Below, one piece after another: positions 1-9,114 of a stretch of DNA of 64,000 nt. Position numbers and translations under genes: made by a program. This DNA comes from Verrucomicrobiaceae bacterium (GTDB lineage: Bacteria; Verrucomicrobiota; Verrucomicrobiia; Verrucomicrobiales; Verrucomicrobiaceae). The DNA lies in the NCBI GenBank assembly GCA_027490195.1, contig JAIXYN010000031.1, forward strand, positions 45,749-109,748, written 5' to 3'. Every line of letters starts with the position of its first letter. The first letter of the stretch is position 1. The notes below the pieces were generated by a model. The model did not search any database. It saw nothing but the letters and a program-made list of their open reading frames with translations, and was not told the DNA's origin.

Positions 1-58
1 TAAACAATCTTCTGACATTTTCCCTCTGGCAGACCTTCGAGAAGGAGCGCAATCTTGC

Positions 59-925
59 ATGATGTCCGAGGATGTTTCTTCATCGACTTCAGAGACACGC
101 CGCACCTGGCTGCAGCGTGGCCTGCTGGCATTGCCTGCCTCGCTTGCCGGCTGTGTGGCACCCGCCACCTCGGTGCTGGGTGTCTCCGCACGCAAAACGC
201 GTGCCCAGTGGGAGTATCACAATCGCTTCCTCGCCTCGGGTGCCCGGCTGCGATTTCGCTCTCATAGTGCGCATGGCAGGCCCTTCACAGCGGGCATGGA
301 GTCTGTGTATCGCACTCACAAGCGTGATCCGCGCATTGGCTATGCGGTCAAAAATCTCGCGACAGGTCATTACCTCGCTGAGTTCCAAGCCGACAAGCTC
401 TTCGTGGGCGGGTCAATGCCCAAACCCGCGGTGGCCGCAGTGCTGCTGGAGAAGCGCCGTGGGAATCTGACACGCGAAGAGTTTCAGAACATCGTGTATG
501 CCTGTGATCAGAGCATCAACGCCTCCTGGTACTACCTGATGGCCCGGCTCACGCATGCCGATGAGCAGTTCTTCGAGCAGAAATACCATCTGCCGAATGT
601 GGAGATCCTCAGCAACTGGCAGTCACCGCGCTTTTACGCGGAGTTTTACGAGCGCTGCGTGAACTACCGCTTCGAGTATGGCTGCGAGCTGCTGCTGGAG
701 GCAATGCGGCGCGATCAGTACGGCCTTGGCCGCTGGGTCATGCCCGCCAGCATCACGTACATCGGCGGCAAGACGGGCAACTACGGCGAATGGGATCACG
801 AGTCGCTGTTCTTTTATTACCGCAACACGCCGTACGCGATTGTGCTCTACACCCGTGGCAACTTCGCTGGTGGCAACCAGCTAGGGTGCATGATGGGCGG
901 CCTGTTCCACGAATATTGCGCGTGA
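59..925 (+). CDS. Beta-lactamase-fold serine hydrolase, predicted lipoprotein
   Basis: A 288-residue protein with the three active-site signatures of the class A beta-lactamase/penicillin-binding fold: SMPK at residues 119-122 (SxxK, nucleophile Ser119), SIN at 152-154 (SxN) and KTG at 238-240. The spacing fits the family. The N-terminus has twin arginines (TRRTWLQ) before a hydrophobic stretch ending in LAGC, so a Tat-exported lipoprotein is likely. The start is ATG at 59 with GAAGGAG about 11 bases upstream; the next codon is also ATG. Such proteins may hydrolyse beta-lactams or act as peptidoglycan-related hydrolases or esterases. The usual class A ExxxN motif is not obvious, so I do not claim antibiotic resistance. 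The gene stands alone, convergent with a small membrane-protein gene. Confidence 0.75.
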   Translation: MMSEDVSSSTSETRRTWLQRGLLALPASLAGCVAPATSVLGVSARKTRAQWEYHNRFLASGARLRFRSHSAHGRPFTAGMESVYRTHKRDPRIGYAVKNLATGHYLAEFQADKLFVGGSMPKPAVAAVLLEKRRGNLTREEFQNIVYACDQSINASWYYLMARLTHADEQFFEQKYHLPNVEILSNWQSPRFYAEFYERCVNYRFEYGCELLLEAMRRDQYGLGRWVMPASITYIGGKTGNYGEWDHESLFFYYRNTPYAIVLYTRGNFAGGNQLGCMMGGLFHEYCA

Positions 926-950
926 GCTTCACGGCTTGAGCCGGTCAGCT

Positions 951-1238
951 TTAGCGTTCCTTTTCCGGCAGCACCTCTACTTGGATGTCCCGCACTTCGA
1001 GAGAAGCCGTCGAGGCAGGTGGAGCAGGCTCCAGCCAGATGTCGCGTTTGGTCCCAGACGAAAGCTTGCGCCGCAGGGTGTAATACAGGGCCGCAACGGC
1101 GGAAACCGCCAGACCTCCCACGGCCACCGCAGCACCGACCATCAGCACAAATGCGATGAGACCTATGGCCACGACCGCAATCACACCCAGCAGCAGCATG
1201 GCAGGCAGTCCCCGGATTTGGAATGTCCTCGGTCTCAT
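951..1238 (-). CDS. Small membrane protein, unknown function
   Basis: A 95-residue protein starting MRPRTFQIRG, with a long hydrophobic region at about residues 12-55 that could form two membrane segments, followed by a charged soluble tail. I recognise no family. ATG start at 1238 and TAA stop at 951. It is convergent with the beta-lactamase-like gene, whose stop lies 25 bases away. A coding reading is favoured by the coherent signal-anchor plus cytosolic tail composition; the longer overlapping frames nearby are cysteine- and arginine-rich and look non-coding. Confidence 0.55.
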   Translation of the reverse strand: MRPRTFQIRGLPAMLLLGVIAVVAIGLIAFVLMVGAAVAVGGLAVSAVAALYYTLRRKLSSGTKRDIWLEPAPPASTASLEVRDIQVEVLPEKER

Positions 1239-1307
1239 GGGCGTAACATGCGGCCTGTGCCAGGGATGACAACTCAGATATGACTCTTAGTGGTTCCAGA
1301 ACCCGGG

Positions 1308-2786
1308 CTACTTTGTAGTCACTCCCGCCTCACCCACTTCCCAGCCAAGGCCGCCTGCACGAATGGCCACGGCAGTGGCATTGTCCGGCCATGGGGCGCT
1401 GAGCTGGTCTTTGAAATAGGTTTCCCAGGTGATCCATTTGCCGTTGATCTGCGCCTGCATCACCCACCAGCGCGTGGCGTTCATCCAGCGTATGTCACTG
1501 TGCTGCCAGGCGACCGTGAGCTTGCCGCCGGGCGTGATTTTGCCAACGGCAGGGGCGGGTAGCTGCGACTGGCTGAGCCATGGCGATGCCGGCGGGATAG
1601 CATGCGAGGTGTAAGCGCGCTGCTTGGTGTACGTGCCGAGCTTGCCGAGGTCCTTGTGCAGGGAGCCAAAGTTCCAGTGAAAGTGGCCGGGGGTCATTTT
1701 CAGGCCGCGCTCACGCAGCACGCTCATCTGGTGGAGGATCTCGCCCGCATTGCGGTCATCACCGACCTTGGAAGAGTTCATTCCGGGCCAGATGTGGCGG
1801 CCCTGGGTGTTCTGCTCCAGCCACCAGTCGTAGTAGGTGATGAAGCCGAGCTTCGGGCGGTCAATCGTCCAGTAGAGCTGCGGCGTGAGGTAGTCCACCC
1901 AGCCCTGCTGCAGCCACTTGCGCGAGTCCGCGCCGAGATCTTCAAAGGGATCCAAGCCACCACCGGTGCCTTCAGGAAAATTGGGCCGCCACAAACCGAA
2001 GGGGCTGATGCCAAACTTCACGTGCCGCTTCTCCGCCTTGATGCCCTCGTAGATGAGGCGCACGGTCTCATCCACATTCTGCCGCCGCCATGCCGTGAGC
2101 TCCAGCGCGCCGCCAGCCGCTTTGTAGCGCGCATAGGTGTTGCTGTCGGGAAACTCGATCTTCTTTTTGGCCGCATCCGTGAGCGGATACGGGTAAAAGT
2201 AATCGTCGATGTGAATGCCATCCACATCGTAGCGGCGCGTGACATCCATGATCACCGCGATGGCCTGCGCGCGCACCTCGGGGATGCCAGGGTCCATCCA
2301 CGTGTCAGGGCCGTATTTCATCGTCCATTCGGGATGTTTGCGCACGATGTGACCCGCGCTGGGCGCACGCTTCTCTCCGGCAAGGGCACGAAAGGGATTG
2401 AACCAAGCATGCAGTTCCATGCCGTGCTTGTGCGCTTCCTGCACCGCAAACTCCAGGGGGTCCCACAAAGGCGAGGGTGCCACACCCATCTGTCCCGTCA
2501 GGAAAGGCGACCAGGGTTCAATTTGCGAGGGATACATGGCATCGCCCGCCGGACGCACCTGAAAGATGAGGGCGTTCAGGCCCACGTCCGCCGCTGAGAC
2601 GATGAGCGTCTTCAACTGCTCCTTCTGTTTCGCCACCGGCAGCCCCGGCTCGCTGGGCCAGTTGATGCAATGCACCGTCGCAAGCCATGATCCACGCAGC
2701 TCCCGCGCCGGCAGCGGCACGCTGGTCTGGGCGTGCAGCGTGACGGTGAGCAGCAAAGAGATCGGAAGCAGAAATTTCAAAAGCAT
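1308..2786 (-). CDS. Glycoside hydrolase-like GHL10 (DUF187/YngK-type) exported protein
   Basis: A 492-residue protein with an N-terminal signal peptide (MLLKFLLPISLLL..., cleavage near HAQ). The body opens with the GHL10 signature RELRGSWLATV, then LNALIFQVRPAGDA, HAWFNPFRA and DGIHIDDYFYPYP, which are conserved TIM-barrel segments of the UPF0748/DUF187 family of putative glycosidases acting on cell-wall or extracellular glycans. The last ~90 residues look like a small beta-sandwich appendage. The ATG at 2786 is preferred over a TTG nine bases upstream because GAGGG precedes the ATG and the signal peptide then starts cleanly. The gene is divergent from the SMP-30 gene; the ~60-bp gap must hold both promoters. 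Confidence 0.85.
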   Translation of the reverse strand: MLLKFLLPISLLLTVTLHAQTSVPLPARELRGSWLATVHCINWPSEPGLPVAKQKEQLKTLIVSAADVGLNALIFQVRPAGDAMYPSQIEPWSPFLTGQMGVAPSPLWDPLEFAVQEAHKHGMELHAWFNPFRALAGEKRAPSAGHIVRKHPEWTMKYGPDTWMDPGIPEVRAQAIAVIMDVTRRYDVDGIHIDDYFYPYPLTDAAKKKIEFPDSNTYARYKAAGGALELTAWRRQNVDETVRLIYEGIKAEKRHVKFGISPFGLWRPNFPEGTGGGLDPFEDLGADSRKWLQQGWVDYLTPQLYWTIDRPKLGFITYYDWWLEQNTQGRHIWPGMNSSKVGDDRNAGEILHQMSVLRERGLKMTPGHFHWNFGSLHKDLGKLGTYTKQRAYTSHAIPPASPWLSQSQLPAPAVGKITPGGKLTVAWQHSDIRWMNATRWWVMQAQINGKWITWETYFKDQLSAPWPDNATAVAIRAGGLGWEVGEAGVTTK

Positions 2787-2849
2787 GGCCCTCAAGAAAA
2801 CGCTTCACGAACGATGTGTCGCTGAATTTTTCCAAAGTGTGCCGTATTG

Positions 2850-3878
2850 ATGCACTGCATGTCATTCCGAACACTTTCCAACCTCGCCCTGGCACTCATT
2901 CTGGCCTCCTGCTCGTCCCAGCGCTCACCGATTGTTCCCGGTGCCAAACCCAAGGACCATGGAGCTATTGGCGCAACCGAAGGCCCGGCTTGGAAAGACG
3001 GCTCACTCTATTTCACCGACGGTAAGCACATCAACCGCATGGCGCCGGATGGAAAGACCACCGTCTTCCGCCACAATGCCTCCAACGGCCTGCTCTTCGA
3101 CAAAGAAGGTCGCCTCATCGCCTGCGAGTCCGGCCTGCGCCGTGTGACGCGCACAGAGAAAGACGGCAGCATCACCGTGCTGGCGGATCGGTTTGAAGGG
3201 AAGCGCTTCAACTCACCGAATGATCTCTGCATGGATTCGAAGGGGCGGATCTATTTTACGGACCCCCGCTATGGACCGCGCACGGGGATGGAGATCTGGG
3301 AAACACGCGTCGGCAAGTACGGTCCAGCATCGAAAGCCGGATCCAATATCGAATTTGTCGAAGGCGTCTATCGCATCAACCGTGAGGCCAAATTACCTGA
3401 TGGTCTTTGCGCTTTCGCCTATGAGATTCCCAACGTTGATCGCATCCATTGCGACGGTTCCGAACGCCCCAACGGCATCCTCATCTCGCCAGACGACCAG
3501 TATCTCTACATCGCCGACAACAATAACAACACCCACGGCGGCTCCCGCAAACTCCTGCGCTACTCACTCGACAAAAATGGCGACGTCAAACCCGGCTCAC
3601 GCAAAGTCATCTTCGACTGGAAAGACGGCCGCGGCCCCGATGGTATGAAGATGGACAGCGCCGGCCGCATCTCCGTGGCCGCAGGTACGAACAAACCCAC
3701 CGAGTTCGAAACCACGCGCTTCAAGGCGGGTTGCTACATCCTCTCTCCCTCCGGCCGCCTGCTCGATTTCATCCCCGTCGGTCCTGATGAGTGCTGCAAC
3801 TGCGCTTTCGGAGGGAAGGACGGCAAGACGCTTTTCATCACCTCAGGCAGTCATCTCTGGAGTGTGCCGCTCCGTTGA
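2850..3878 (+). CDS. SMP-30/gluconolactonase/LRE family protein, lipoprotein signal
   Basis: A predicted exported six-bladed beta-propeller of the SMP-30/gluconolactonase family, which hydrolyses sugar lactones using one divalent metal. Visible metal-site segments are TEGPAW (Glu), RPNGILISPD (Asn) and GRGPDGMKMD (Asp), in the usual order; NSPNDLCMD supplies the substrate-site segment. The N-terminus is hydrophobic and ends in LASC, a lipobox, so it is probably membrane-anchored. The start is ambiguous: ATG at 2850 or 2859, or TTG at 2847; no strong ribosome site decides. It stops 28 bases before the DUF1552 gene and may be the first gene of that operon. The physiological substrate cannot be read from sequence. 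Confidence 0.85.
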   Translation: MHCMSFRTLSNLALALILASCSSQRSPIVPGAKPKDHGAIGATEGPAWKDGSLYFTDGKHINRMAPDGKTTVFRHNASNGLLFDKEGRLIACESGLRRVTRTEKDGSITVLADRFEGKRFNSPNDLCMDSKGRIYFTDPRYGPRTGMEIWETRVGKYGPASKAGSNIEFVEGVYRINREAKLPDGLCAFAYEIPNVDRIHCDGSERPNGILISPDDQYLYIADNNNNTHGGSRKLLRYSLDKNGDVKPGSRKVIFDWKDGRGPDGMKMDSAGRISVAAGTNKPTEFETTRFKAGCYILSPSGRLLDFIPVGPDECCNCAFGGKDGKTLFITSGSHLWSVPLR

Positions 3879-3906
3879 ACTCCGCCACTTTCCGCTTCTC
3901 CGTTTT

Positions 3907-5151
3907 ATGAATCTCAATCTGCACCACCCCCTTTCGCGCCGCACGCTGCTGCGTGGCACGGGCATCACGCTTGCGCTGCCGTTTCTCGAATCCATGCTGC
4001 GCGCAGGCCAGACGGCCACTGTTCCGCGGCGCATGGTCGCCATCGAAACGAACATGGGCATCATCCCGCAGTTTTTCTTTCCAGAGAAAAGCGGGCGTGA
4101 TTATGTGCTCTCGCCCTACCTGCAGAAGCTGGCGCAGCATCGTGAAAAGATGACGGTCTTCTCCGGCGTGAGCCTGCCCGGCGTCACGGGAGGACATGCG
4201 GCGGAGAAATGCTTTCTCACCGGCACGCCGCATCCTGATCGCGGTGGCTTCCGCAATTGGGTCTCGCTTGATCAATTGGCCGCCGAGCATGTGGGCGTGG
4301 CCACGCGCCATCCTTCGCTCTCTCTTGCGATGGTGAGTGATGGCTCGCCAACACTCAGCTACACGCGCAGCGGCGCACCGATCCCGGCGGAGAAAAGCCC
4401 GAGCAAGCTCTTCCAAAAACTCTTCGTGCAGGGCAAAGCCAGCGAGGTGGAGGCCAATGTGGAGGCGCTGCGCCAGGGCCGCAGCATGCTGGATTTCGTC
4501 GGTGGTCAGTCCAAGCGGCTCAATCAGACGCTCACCCACGCCGATAAGCAGCGCATGGATGAGTACTTCACCTCCGTGCGTGAACTGGAGCAGCGTCTGC
4601 ATGCCGCTGAAGAGTGGGAGTACAAACCCAAACCCGTGATCAAAACCTCCGCTCCTGCGGACATCGACGACGCGCGTGAGTTTGTGGCGAAGACGAAGCT
4701 CATGTTGGACGTGATGAAGCTGGCGCTGGAAACCGACTCCACGCGCATCATCACGCTCTTCATCGACACCGGAGTCATTCACAACATCACCCACCACGGC
4801 AACCGCCCCGAGGCCCTGGCCGAATTGCGTGCGAAGGAAGAGGCGCAGTTTGACGCGCTCAATGGTTTCCTCACGGCGCTCGACGGCACCAAGGAAGAAG
4901 GCCAGACCCTGCTCGACCGTACGCAGGTGCTCTATGGCACCCCGATGGGCAGTGCGAACTCGCACAGCAATGTGAATCTGCCAGTGCTGCTGGCCGGTGG
5001 CGGCTTCAAGCATGGTCAGCATTTGGCCTTCGACACGCAGAACAACTACCCACTGAGCAATCTCTACCTCTCCATGCTGCATCGTCTCGGCATCGAGACG
5101 GATGAGTTCTCCACCGCCAAGGGCACGATGAAGGGGCTGGAACTGGCATGA
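3907..5151 (+). CDS. DUF1552 domain protein (Tat-exported)
   Basis: A 414-residue member of DUF1552, a family found almost only in Planctomycetes/Verrucomicrobia and of unknown function. The N-terminus LSRRTLLRGTGITLALPFLES is a twin-arginine signal. Family segments seen include ETNMGIIPQFFFP, YGTPMGSANSHSN and the C-terminal LPVLLAGGGFKHGQHL. An upstream in-frame extension exists to 3787, but the ATG at 3907 places the Tat signal at the very N-terminus and does not overlap the SMP-30 gene. Its stop overlaps the start of the DUF1592-type gene (ATGA), so the two are translationally coupled; this pairing recurs at 33.4-37.2 kb. These proteins are presumed to act with their cytochrome-containing partner in the periplasm. 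Confidence 0.9.
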   Translation: MNLNLHHPLSRRTLLRGTGITLALPFLESMLRAGQTATVPRRMVAIETNMGIIPQFFFPEKSGRDYVLSPYLQKLAQHREKMTVFSGVSLPGVTGGHAAEKCFLTGTPHPDRGGFRNWVSLDQLAAEHVGVATRHPSLSLAMVSDGSPTLSYTRSGAPIPAEKSPSKLFQKLFVQGKASEVEANVEALRQGRSMLDFVGGQSKRLNQTLTHADKQRMDEYFTSVRELEQRLHAAEEWEYKPKPVIKTSAPADIDDAREFVAKTKLMLDVMKLALETDSTRIITLFIDTGVIHNITHHGNRPEALAELRAKEEAQFDALNGFLTALDGTKEEGQTLLDRTQVLYGTPMGSANSHSNVNLPVLLAGGGFKHGQHLAFDTQNNYPLSNLYLSMLHRLGIETDEFSTAKGTMKGLELA

Positions 5152-7718
5152 TGAAACCCCTCGCCATCGCCCTGCTCGCCTGCGGTCTGCATGCCGCCGA
5201 GCCTGCCGCTGCTTTTTTCGACACACATTGCATCGACTGCCACGATGCGGACACCCACAAAGGCAATCTCGACCTCACGGCTTTGAAGCAAAACTTGAGT
5301 GATGCCGAGAACTTCGCCAAGTGGGTAAAGATTCACGATCTCATCGAGTCGGGTGAGATGCCGCCGAAGAAAAAGGTGCGCCCGCCAGCCGCAGATGTCA
5401 GCGCCGTGACCGGCTGGCTGAATGAAGCGCTCATCAAGGCCGAACGCATTGATGCCGCAGGGCGCACAGGCGTGCGCCGTCTCACACGCAGCGAGTATGA
5501 AAACACCGTGCGCGATCTCTTCGATCTGCCCGGCATCGCCTTGCAGGCAGGGCTGCCCGCCGATGGTTCGGCCCATGGTTTCGACAACAACAGCGACGCC
5601 CTGGACATCTCGCATGTGAATCTGGCGCGCTACATCGAGGCGGCTGATAAGACGCTGGACATGGCCATCGCCACCCGGCCCACCGCTCCCGCGTCGGAGA
5701 TCGTGCGCCTCTCCCTCGCGCGCAATTACGAGCCCGACATCATGCTCATGCAGGGAGATGCCATGCTGCTGCGCGACAAGAAGATCGATCCTGCCTTTCC
5801 ACCTGCGGGTGAGTACAGTCACGTCAACCAAGGCGCGCATGAGCAACTCGGCATTTTTGACCGCATGAGCAGCGTGGGAGTCTTCCGGCATGAAGATGAG
5901 TCATGGAACGCCTACTTCCGCCACTTCGCCGCGCTCTATCCGGGCCGCTATCGCGTGCGCGCCTCGTTCTATAGCTTCCAGTGGGATCAGGGCAAGATTC
6001 TGCCCTCACGCGGCACCGAGGCCGCACGGCTTTCCGTGGTGCAGTTCAATGACAACGGCCGTGGTGGCCAGCATCCGAGCTACGTGCTGGGTTACTACGA
6101 TGCGCCTTCTCTGGAATCGAAGGTTCACAATTTGGATGTGTGGCTGAATTTCAAAGAGACGCTCGGCTTCAATGTCGCCTCGCTCGCGCCGGTTGTGCTG
6201 TATCGCGTCGGCACCTGGGGGCAGAAAGATCGCACCATGGGTTACACCGGGCCGTGCATTGCGAATGACTGGGTGGAGATCGAAGGCCCGCTGAATGACG
6301 TGTGGCCGCCGCGCAGCCACACACTGCTCTTTGGCGATCTGCCGCTCACGGAGTTCAAAGGCTCGCGGCCTCCGGCGCGCAAACCGCTCAAGCAGGAAGT
6401 CGTCGGCACCAAGAACAAACCCGAACCGGAGAAAGGCATCTGGACCGTGGAGCCCGCAGAACCCCTCGCAGCGGCAGACCGCCTGCTCGCCCACTTTTTG
6501 CCCAAAGCCTTCCGTCGGCCTGTCGGGGATGATGTGCGCCAGCAATACGTCGCCCAGGTGGATGTTCGTCTCAAAGCGGGCGACTGCTTTGAAACCGCGA
6601 TGCGCTGGGTCTACCGCGCCGCTTTGTGCTCGCCAGATTTTCTTTATCACATCGAGCCCGCCAACAAACTCGATGATCAGGCCCTTGCTTCACGTTTGTC
6701 TTACTTCCTCTGGAACTCCGCGCCGGATGCCGAACTGCAACAGCATCCGCGAGACTTTAAAAAACAGGTCGAGCGCCTGCTCAAAGACCCCAAATCCCAG
6801 CGCTTCATCGACGACTTCCTCGGTCAGTGGCTCAAGCTGCGCTCCATCGGTGCCAATGATCCTGACAAGAAACTCTACCCCGAGTTCAGCCCATATTTGC
6901 AAGACAGCATGGTCGCCGAAACACGCGCCTACTTCCGCGAACTCATCGAGCAAAACCTTGATGCCGGTTCTCTGGTGCAGTCAGACTTTGCCATGCTCAA
7001 TGAGAAGCTCGCTGTGCATTACGGCATCTCCGGCGTGAGCGGTCCGAAGATCCGCCGCGTGGCGTTGCCCAAAGATTGCGCGCGCGGTGGTTTCCTCACC
7101 CAGGCCGCGGTGCTGAAGGTCACGGCTAATGGCACCACCACCTCGCCCGTGGTGCGCGGTGCTTTTGTGATGGCACGGCTGCTGGGCAAACCACCTGAGC
7201 CCCCGCCGCCGAATGTGCCCGCTGTGGAGCCGGATGTGCAGGGAGCCACCACCATCCGCGAACTGCTCGACAAACACCGCGCCGACGCCACCTGCGCCTC
7301 CTGCCACGCGAAGATTGATCCTCCGGGATTCGCGATGGAGTCCTTCGATGTCATCGGCGGATTCCGTGACCGCTATCGCTCGCTCAATGAGAAAGGCGAT
7401 CCCGCACCACGTGGCAGCATCGACCCCAAGATTGCCATCAGCTTCAAGCTAGGCCCCAAAGTCGATGCAAGCGGGCAGTTCGCCGACGAGCGCAAGTTCG
7501 GCGGCATCGCCGATTTCAAAAGCATGCTCGCTGCCGACAAGCACCAGCTCCTGCGCAACCTCGCACAGCAGCTCGTCATCTATGCCACTGGCCGAGACGT
7601 CGCCTTCAGTGACCGTGCAGCGTTGAACGACATCGTGGCGCGCACCGAAAAGCAGGGCGGCGGCATCCGCACCCTGCTGCATGAAATCGTCCTCAGCCCC
7701 CTCTTCCAAACCCGCTGA
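5148..7718 (+). CDS. DUF1592/DUF1588/DUF1587/DUF1585/DUF1595 cytochrome-like exported protein
   Basis: An 856-residue protein with signal peptide and the full planctomycete/verrucomicrobial domain series. A c-type haem motif CIDCH lies at residues 28-32. It is followed by DUF1587 (RRLTRSEYENTVRDLFD), DUF1595 (KAFRRPVGDD, CSPDFLYH), DUF1592 (LASRLSYFLWNSAPD), DUF1588 (TANGTTTSPVVRG, with a second CASCH near HAKIDPPGFAMES) and a C-terminal DUF1585. Function is unknown; the haem motif suggests an electron-transfer step in the periplasm, and the partner is the preceding DUF1552 protein, with which it overlaps by four bases. The following gene also overlaps (TGATG), so 3907-9114 reads as a single operon. 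Confidence 0.92.
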   Translation: MMKPLAIALLACGLHAAEPAAAFFDTHCIDCHDADTHKGNLDLTALKQNLSDAENFAKWVKIHDLIESGEMPPKKKVRPPAADVSAVTGWLNEALIKAERIDAAGRTGVRRLTRSEYENTVRDLFDLPGIALQAGLPADGSAHGFDNNSDALDISHVNLARYIEAADKTLDMAIATRPTAPASEIVRLSLARNYEPDIMLMQGDAMLLRDKKIDPAFPPAGEYSHVNQGAHEQLGIFDRMSSVGVFRHEDESWNAYFRHFAALYPGRYRVRASFYSFQWDQGKILPSRGTEAARLSVVQFNDNGRGGQHPSYVLGYYDAPSLESKVHNLDVWLNFKETLGFNVASLAPVVLYRVGTWGQKDRTMGYTGPCIANDWVEIEGPLNDVWPPRSHTLLFGDLPLTEFKGSRPPARKPLKQEVVGTKNKPEPEKGIWTVEPAEPLAAADRLLAHFLPKAFRRPVGDDVRQQYVAQVDVRLKAGDCFETAMRWVYRAALCSPDFLYHIEPANKLDDQALASRLSYFLWNSAPDAELQQHPRDFKKQVERLLKDPKSQRFIDDFLGQWLKLRSIGANDPDKKLYPEFSPYLQDSMVAETRAYFRELIEQNLDAGSLVQSDFAMLNEKLAVHYGISGVSGPKIRRVALPKDCARGGFLTQAAVLKVTANGTTTSPVVRGAFVMARLLGKPPEPPPPNVPAVEPDVQGATTIRELLDKHRADATCASCHAKIDPPGFAMESFDVIGGFRDRYRSLNEKGDPAPRGSIDPKIAISFKLGPKVDASGQFADERKFGGIADFKSMLAADKHQLLRNLAQQLVIYATGRDVAFSDRAALNDIVARTEKQGGGIRTLLHEIVLSPLFQTR

Positions 7719-8257
7719 TGAAACCCTTGCTCCTCCTCTTCAGCCTCATCGCGCTGCACCTGCATGCGGATGAATCCAAACACCGCCTCATCGGCCTCAG
7801 CGAACCTTCACGTGAGCAAGACCTGCGTGAGCAGGTCAAGACCATGCCCGAGGTGGACGTTGCTGCCTTCAACTTCGACACCGCCGAAGTCACCTTACGC
7901 TACGATCCAGCGAAGTTAATGCCCGGCTACAACCCAAAGAAGCCGCCAGGGCCGGAAGCCATCACCCGGCGTCTGGAAGATCTCCTGCGCGCTGCTTCCA
8001 ATGGCACCTTCACCTTGGCCCCCTTGTCCGCCCTCCCGGCAGACAAGCTGCAGAAGATCGAAATCCAGTGCGGCCTCCTTGACTGCAAAGGCTGCCGCTT
8101 CGGTGCCTACATCACCATCGCCAAACTCGACGGCGTCGAACGCGCCACTATCAACGAGAGCGCGCTACTCACCGCGTGGATTGATCCCGCGAAGACCAAT
8201 CGCGAAGCGCTCGAAGCTGCTTTGAAAAAAGGCCGAGTTGAACTCAAAACGCCATGA
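7718..8257 (+). CDS. Exported protein with one or two HMA-like (heavy-metal-associated) folds
   Basis: A 179-residue protein with a signal peptide (MKPLLLLFSLIALHLHA). Residues about 22-96 and 110-175 each resemble a ferredoxin-like HMA repeat. The second contains a metal-binding-type CKGC at residues 123-126, inside a segment like the beta1-loop-alpha1 of copper or mercury carriers; the first has no cysteines, and its counterpart loop reads SEPSRE. The start overlaps the stop of the preceding cytochrome gene and the stop overlaps the next start, so it belongs to the DUF1552/DUF1592 operon. A role in delivering a metal or a redox thiol to the cytochrome partner is plausible but inferred only from position and the CxxC. 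Confidence 0.65.
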   Translation: MKPLLLLFSLIALHLHADESKHRLIGLSEPSREQDLREQVKTMPEVDVAAFNFDTAEVTLRYDPAKLMPGYNPKKPPGPEAITRRLEDLLRAASNGTFTLAPLSALPADKLQKIEIQCGLLDCKGCRFGAYITIAKLDGVERATINESALLTAWIDPAKTNREALEAALKKGRVELKTP

Positions 8258-9114
8258 AGACCACCATCCTCTTTGGGCTCGTAGCACTCAGTTTGTGCGC
8301 TGAAGAACTGCCTGATATCCGCAGCGTTCCGGCTGATCTCGAAGTACCTGCCTTGAGCGCTGGCCCACCGGCTGCCGGCAAGCGCGTCAAAGTGGGACTG
8401 CATGTGCTCTACTTACCGACCGATTGGAAACCGGGCGCAAAGATGCCGGTGATCGTCGAGCTCGCTGGCAATGGCCGCTACACCAACAAGTTCGGCGATG
8501 TCAGCACCGGGCTGCCTGAAGGCAGCAATCTCGGCTACGGCCTCTCTGCCGGTCGCGGTTTCATCTGGCTGTGCTCGCCGTATTTGAACGAGAAGGGCGA
8601 TGAAATCGCGATCACCTGGTGGGGCAATCCACCGACCTATGATCCGCAGCCGACACTGAAATACCTGCGCGAAACCGTAAAGTCCGTGTGCCGCGACTAC
8701 GGCGGAGATGCATCAAAGGTCGTGCTCTGCGGCTTCTCACGCGGAGCCATCGCCTGCAACTACCTCGGCCTCCACGACGACGAAACCGCCAGCCTGTGGT
8801 GCGGGTTTCTTTTCTACAGCCATTACGACGGCGTCAAAACTTGGCCCTATCCCCATTCAGATCGTGAATCCGCCCTGGTCCGCCTGAAACGTCTTGGCAA
8901 TCGCCCCCAGTTCATCTGCGGCGAAGCCTCGAATGCGCAGGAAACCGAAGCCTATCTACGCCCGCTGCTCCCGCAGGCAGATCTGACCTTCCTGAGCACC
9001 GGCTTCCGCAATCACAACGATGCCTGGACTCTGCGGCCCAGCCCTGCGCGTGCGAAGGCCAAGGAGTGGCTGCAGCGTGTCATTTCTGACCGCCGAGCAG
9101 ATCCCAAGCCTTGA
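8254..9114 (+). CDS. Exported alpha/beta-hydrolase (esterase/PHB depolymerase-like)
   Basis: A 286-residue exported alpha/beta-hydrolase. The nucleophile elbow is GFSRG (Ser162), and a late NHND (His254) fits the catalytic histidine; the acid residue is less certain. The region after the signal peptide (YLPTDWKPGAKMPVIVEL) is the first strand pair of the fold seen in exported esterases and depolymerases. Its start overlaps the stop of the HMA-like gene (ATGA), making it the last gene of the 3.9-9.1 kb operon. Its 3' end overlaps the 3' end of the opposing reverse transcriptase gene by 35 bases, so the two transcripts converge. Substrate is not identifiable. Confidence 0.8.
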   Translation: MKTTILFGLVALSLCAEELPDIRSVPADLEVPALSAGPPAAGKRVKVGLHVLYLPTDWKPGAKMPVIVELAGNGRYTNKFGDVSTGLPEGSNLGYGLSAGRGFIWLCSPYLNEKGDEIAITWWGNPPTYDPQPTLKYLRETVKSVCRDYGGDASKVVLCGFSRGAIACNYLGLHDDETASLWCGFLFYSHYDGVKTWPYPHSDRESALVRLKRLGNRPQFICGEASNAQETEAYLRPLLPQADLTFLSTGFRNHNDAWTLRPSPARAKAKEWLQRVISDRRADPKP

